Below are positions 46,761 to 48,746 of a DNA stretch of 48,746 bases, one piece after another. Under the pieces are notes generated by a model that worked only from the letters and a program-made list of their open reading frames with translations, was not told the origin of the DNA and did not search any database. Source of the DNA: Bacillota bacterium (GTDB lineage Bacteria; Bacillota; Clostridia; Christensenellales; UMGS416); assembly GCA_023428265.1 (NCBI GenBank), contig JAEYYW010000016.1:1-48746 (forward strand), given 5' to 3'. The stretch's first letter is position 1. Every line of letters begins with the position of its first letter. Position numbers and translations under genes: made by a program.

Positions 46761-47933
46761 ATGGACTACAGGAAGGAATCTCTCAGGCTCCACGGCGAAT
46801 GGAAGGGCAAGATCGAAGTGATCAGCAAGGTGCCCGTGAAAGACCGCCAGGACCTCTCCCTGGCCTACACGCCCGGCGTGGCCGAGCCCTGCCTGGCCAT
46901 CCAGAAAGATGTGAACCTTTCCTATGATCTGACCCGCCGCTGGAACATCGTGGCCGTAGTGACCGACGGCACCGCCGTGCTGGGTCTGGGCGACATCGGC
47001 CCCGAAGCCGGCATGCCCGTGATGGAGGGCAAGTGCGTGCTCTTCAAGACCTTCGGCGATGTGGACGCCTTCCCGCTGTGCATCCGCAGCAAGGATGTGG
47101 ACGAAATCGTGAACACCGTGAAACTGCTGGCCGGCAGCTTCGGCGGCGTGAACCTGGAAGATATTTCCGCCCCCCGCTGCTTCGAGATTGAGCGCAGGCT
47201 CAAGGAAGTGTGCGACATCCCGATCTTCCATGACGACCAGCACGGCACCGCAGTGGTTACGCTGGCCGCGATGATCAACGCGCTGAAGCTCACCGGCAAA
47301 GAGATCAAGGACATTGAAGTGGTCGTGAACGGCTCCGGCGCCGCCGGCATCGCCGTGACGAAGCTGCTGATGAGCATGGGCATGTCCAAGGTCATCCTGT
47401 GCGATACCAAGGGCGCCATCTGGGAAGGCCGCGAAAACCTGAATTCCGAGAAGGCCGAAATGGCCAAGATTTCCAACCTTCACATGAAGAAGGGCAGCCT
47501 TGCCGATGTGCTGGTGGGCGCTGACGTGTTCATCGGTCTGTCCGCCCCCAACACCGTCACGCAGGAGATGGTGAAGAGCATGGCCAAGGATCCGCTGATC
47601 TTCGCGATGGCCAACCCCACTCCGGAGATCATGCCCGACGAAGCAAAGGCCGCCGGCTGCTCCATCATGGCCACGGGCCGCTCCGACTTCCCCAACCAGA
47701 TCAACAACGTGCTGGCGTTCCCCGGCATCTTCCGCGGGGCGCTTGATGTGCGCGCCAGCGACATCAACGACGAGATGAAGATCGCGGCGGCCTATGCCAT
47801 CGCCGACCTCATCAAGCCCGAAGAGCTGAACGCCGAATACATCATCCCGGCGCCGTTTGACCCCCGCGTGGGCTCGGCGGTGGCCAAGGCCGTGGCCGAG
47901 GCCGCCCGCAAGAGCGGTGTGGCAAGGATCTAG
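46761..47933 (+). CDS. NAD(P)-dependent malic enzyme
   Basis: 390 residues from the ATG at 46761 (GGAGGT upstream; the TTG at 46746 lies in that site). This is the short bacterial form without a PTA domain. DLSLAYTPGVAEPC carries the catalytic Tyr, FHDDQHGTAVV the metal site, and VVNGSGAAGIAVTKLL the dinucleotide fold. It converts malate to pyruvate and CO2. With the gene before it and PEP carboxykinase elsewhere it would make the malate shunt from PEP to pyruvate. A strong terminator follows. Confidence 0.96.
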   Translation: MDYRKESLRLHGEWKGKIEVISKVPVKDRQDLSLAYTPGVAEPCLAIQKDVNLSYDLTRRWNIVAVVTDGTAVLGLGDIGPEAGMPVMEGKCVLFKTFGDVDAFPLCIRSKDVDEIVNTVKLLAGSFGGVNLEDISAPRCFEIERRLKEVCDIPIFHDDQHGTAVVTLAAMINALKLTGKEIKDIEVVVNGSGAAGIAVTKLLMSMGMSKVILCDTKGAIWEGRENLNSEKAEMAKISNLHMKKGSLADVLVGADVFIGLSAPNTVTQEMVKSMAKDPLIFAMANPTPEIMPDEAKAAGCSIMATGRSDFPNQINNVLAFPGIFRGALDVRASDINDEMKIAAAYAIADLIKPEELNAEYIIPAPFDPRVGSAVAKAVAEAARKSGVARI

Positions 47934-47948
47934 TCGCTCTCAGTCAGG

Positions 47949-47982
47949 GGTGTGGGTTCATCGGAACCCACACCTCTTTTTT
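47949..47982 (+). terminator. Terminator of mdh-malic enzyme
   Basis: GGTGTGGGTTC / GAACCCACACC with an ATCG loop, then TCTTTTTT, 16 bp after the stop. Confidence 0.92.
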
Positions 47983-48084
47983 ATCTACAGAAACCACCTT
48001 GTTCCCTATTCCCAGCTCATTCCACAGACCACACCTCTTCAGACTAGGGCAGATTTGTTCCCTGCCCTTTCGTTATTGCCAAAA

Positions 48085-48120
48085 TGACGGCACACAGCCG
48101 TCAGGTTCCTATGGTATGAT
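48085..48120 (+). promoter_or_regulatory. Candidate promoter with palindrome for the last gene
   Basis: -10 TATGAT at 48115-48120. A perfect inverted repeat TGACGGC-ACACA-GCCGTCA (48085-48103) covers the place of the -35 element. It may be an operator. Confidence 0.5.
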
Positions 48121-48147
48121 GGTGGTAACCATGGGGAGGTGAAGCAC

Positions 48148-48746
48148 ATGATCCTATCCATCAAAGACTATTTACAGGAGTCCATGTTGGAGATGGGCAT
48201 ATCGGCAAGCGGTGTACAGCTGCCCGACGCAAGGCTCGATCCGGAAACAATCCGGGTGATCATGATCAACGAGGTGCCGCCGGGAAACCCGGAAGACTGG
48301 TTCTACAGCAACAGCGCCAATCCCGGCTATATGCAGACCACACTTGCACTGTTTCGGGACGCAGGCGTGCACGCGGGCAGCATCGGCGATCTCCTCGGCA
48401 TGGGGATCTACATCACCACGGCGGTAAAATCTCCAAAAACCGGGTATGCCGTCGACCCAGCGGCAATCACCGGGCACTTGCCCATTCTGGAGCGGGAGAT
48501 CGATCTGTTCCCCAACCTGAAGGTCGTGATGCTGATGGGCGATGTGGCCAAAAAGGCGTTTAACATAATCGCGAAAAAACGCACAAAGAAGAACTGCATC
48601 CCATCGGGGTCCACCTACAAGATTCGCGGAAATGAGTTCTTTTTCGGCAATTTGCGGGTCTTTCCCTCCTATATCATGACCGGGGGCAACATCCTGATTG
48701 AAAAAGCGAAACGTGAAATGATTTCAGATGATATCCGGCGGATGAT
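48148..48746 (+). CDS. Uracil-DNA glycosylase-like protein, partial at window end
   Basis: About 199 residues are visible, starting at the ATG 48148 (GGGGAGGTG upstream); the stop lies beyond the window. IMINEVPPGNPEDWFYSN near the N-terminus, then GIYITTAVKSPKTGY, and VVMLMGDVAKKAFN followed by IPSGSTYKIRG and RVFPSYIMTG fit a conserved clostridial branch of the uracil-DNA glycosylase superfamily. The PPG could take the place of the family's GQDPY-type motif. Base-excision activity is not proven for this branch. Confidence 0.75.
   Translation, partial: MILSIKDYLQESMLEMGISASGVQLPDARLDPETIRVIMINEVPPGNPEDWFYSNSANPGYMQTTLALFRDAGVHAGSIGDLLGMGIYITTAVKSPKTGYAVDPAAITGHLPILEREIDLFPNLKVVMLMGDVAKKAFNIIAKKRTKKNCIPSGSTYKIRGNEFFFGNLRVFPSYIMTGGNILIEKAKREMISDDIRRM

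Overview
The window is GC-rich bacterial chromosome (about 60% by eye). It points to an anaerobic, Gram-positive member of the Clostridia. The supporting markers are a SCIFF precursor with its radical-SAM maturase, a type III glutamine synthetase, DUF1540, DUF1292 and DUF896 proteins, an AspRS2 plus GatCAB operon, a malate dehydrogenase/malic enzyme pair, AGGAGG-type ribosome sites and frequent TTG/GTG starts. Intergenic palindromes of the CCCTC/GAGGG type are common in high-GC gut Clostridia. I cannot name the genus. No rRNA, tRNA, CRISPR array, prophage or insertion sequence was seen.

Layout. 1-1586: end of dprA, a flavin-type PPOX protein and a metallo-beta-lactamase-fold hydrolase. 1619-6226: a nitrogen block on the minus strand (glnN, P-II, a small membrane protein, amt). 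glnN and the P-II gene each have a terminator-like hairpin exactly 23 nt before the start codon. 6479-11666: aspS2-gatC-gatA-gatB, the tRNA-dependent Asn (and possibly Gln) route, with repeat DNA in every junction. 11679-17048: the most unusual region, an operon with its own promoter of three tandem paralogous lipoprotein-like genes, a SPASM radical-SAM enzyme and a protein that looks like two ABC permeases fused into one. 17061-20013: a zinc-ribbon membrane protein, yigZ and tyrS. 20423-22804: an ABC-F ATPase and a GNAT. 22849-26579 (minus): the SCIFF ranthipeptide locus scfA-scfB, followed by an FMN enzyme, a gamma-carbonic-anhydrase-like protein and a RibD/DHFR-like reductase. 26616-33356: an EamA transporter, an orphan solute-binding lipoprotein, a lytic transglycosylase, coaE and polA. 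33598-38730: small proteins, a DUF4380-like protein with a Cys/Asp-rich tail, rplS and an internally duplicated membrane-anchored protein. 38763-41752: lysS and greA, divergent from a YugP-type protease. 41832-45420: Cys-rich small proteins, two DMT-type transporters, a minimal kinase-like protein and mutY. 45739-48746: an LDH-fold malate dehydrogenase, malic enzyme and a partial uracil-DNA glycosylase-like gene.

Best candidate for an undescribed system: 11679-17048. Each of the three secreted precursors has a ~54-residue N-terminal region with a conserved YPD and RW pattern ending in a lipobox. Each then has a variable linker, an HGxGRGxxxC motif and an identical C-terminus. A maturase with complete radical-SAM and SPASM cysteines follows 9 bp after the third stop, and then the fused permease. 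This resembles a RiPP-like pathway acting on lipoproteins. The modification itself is inference.
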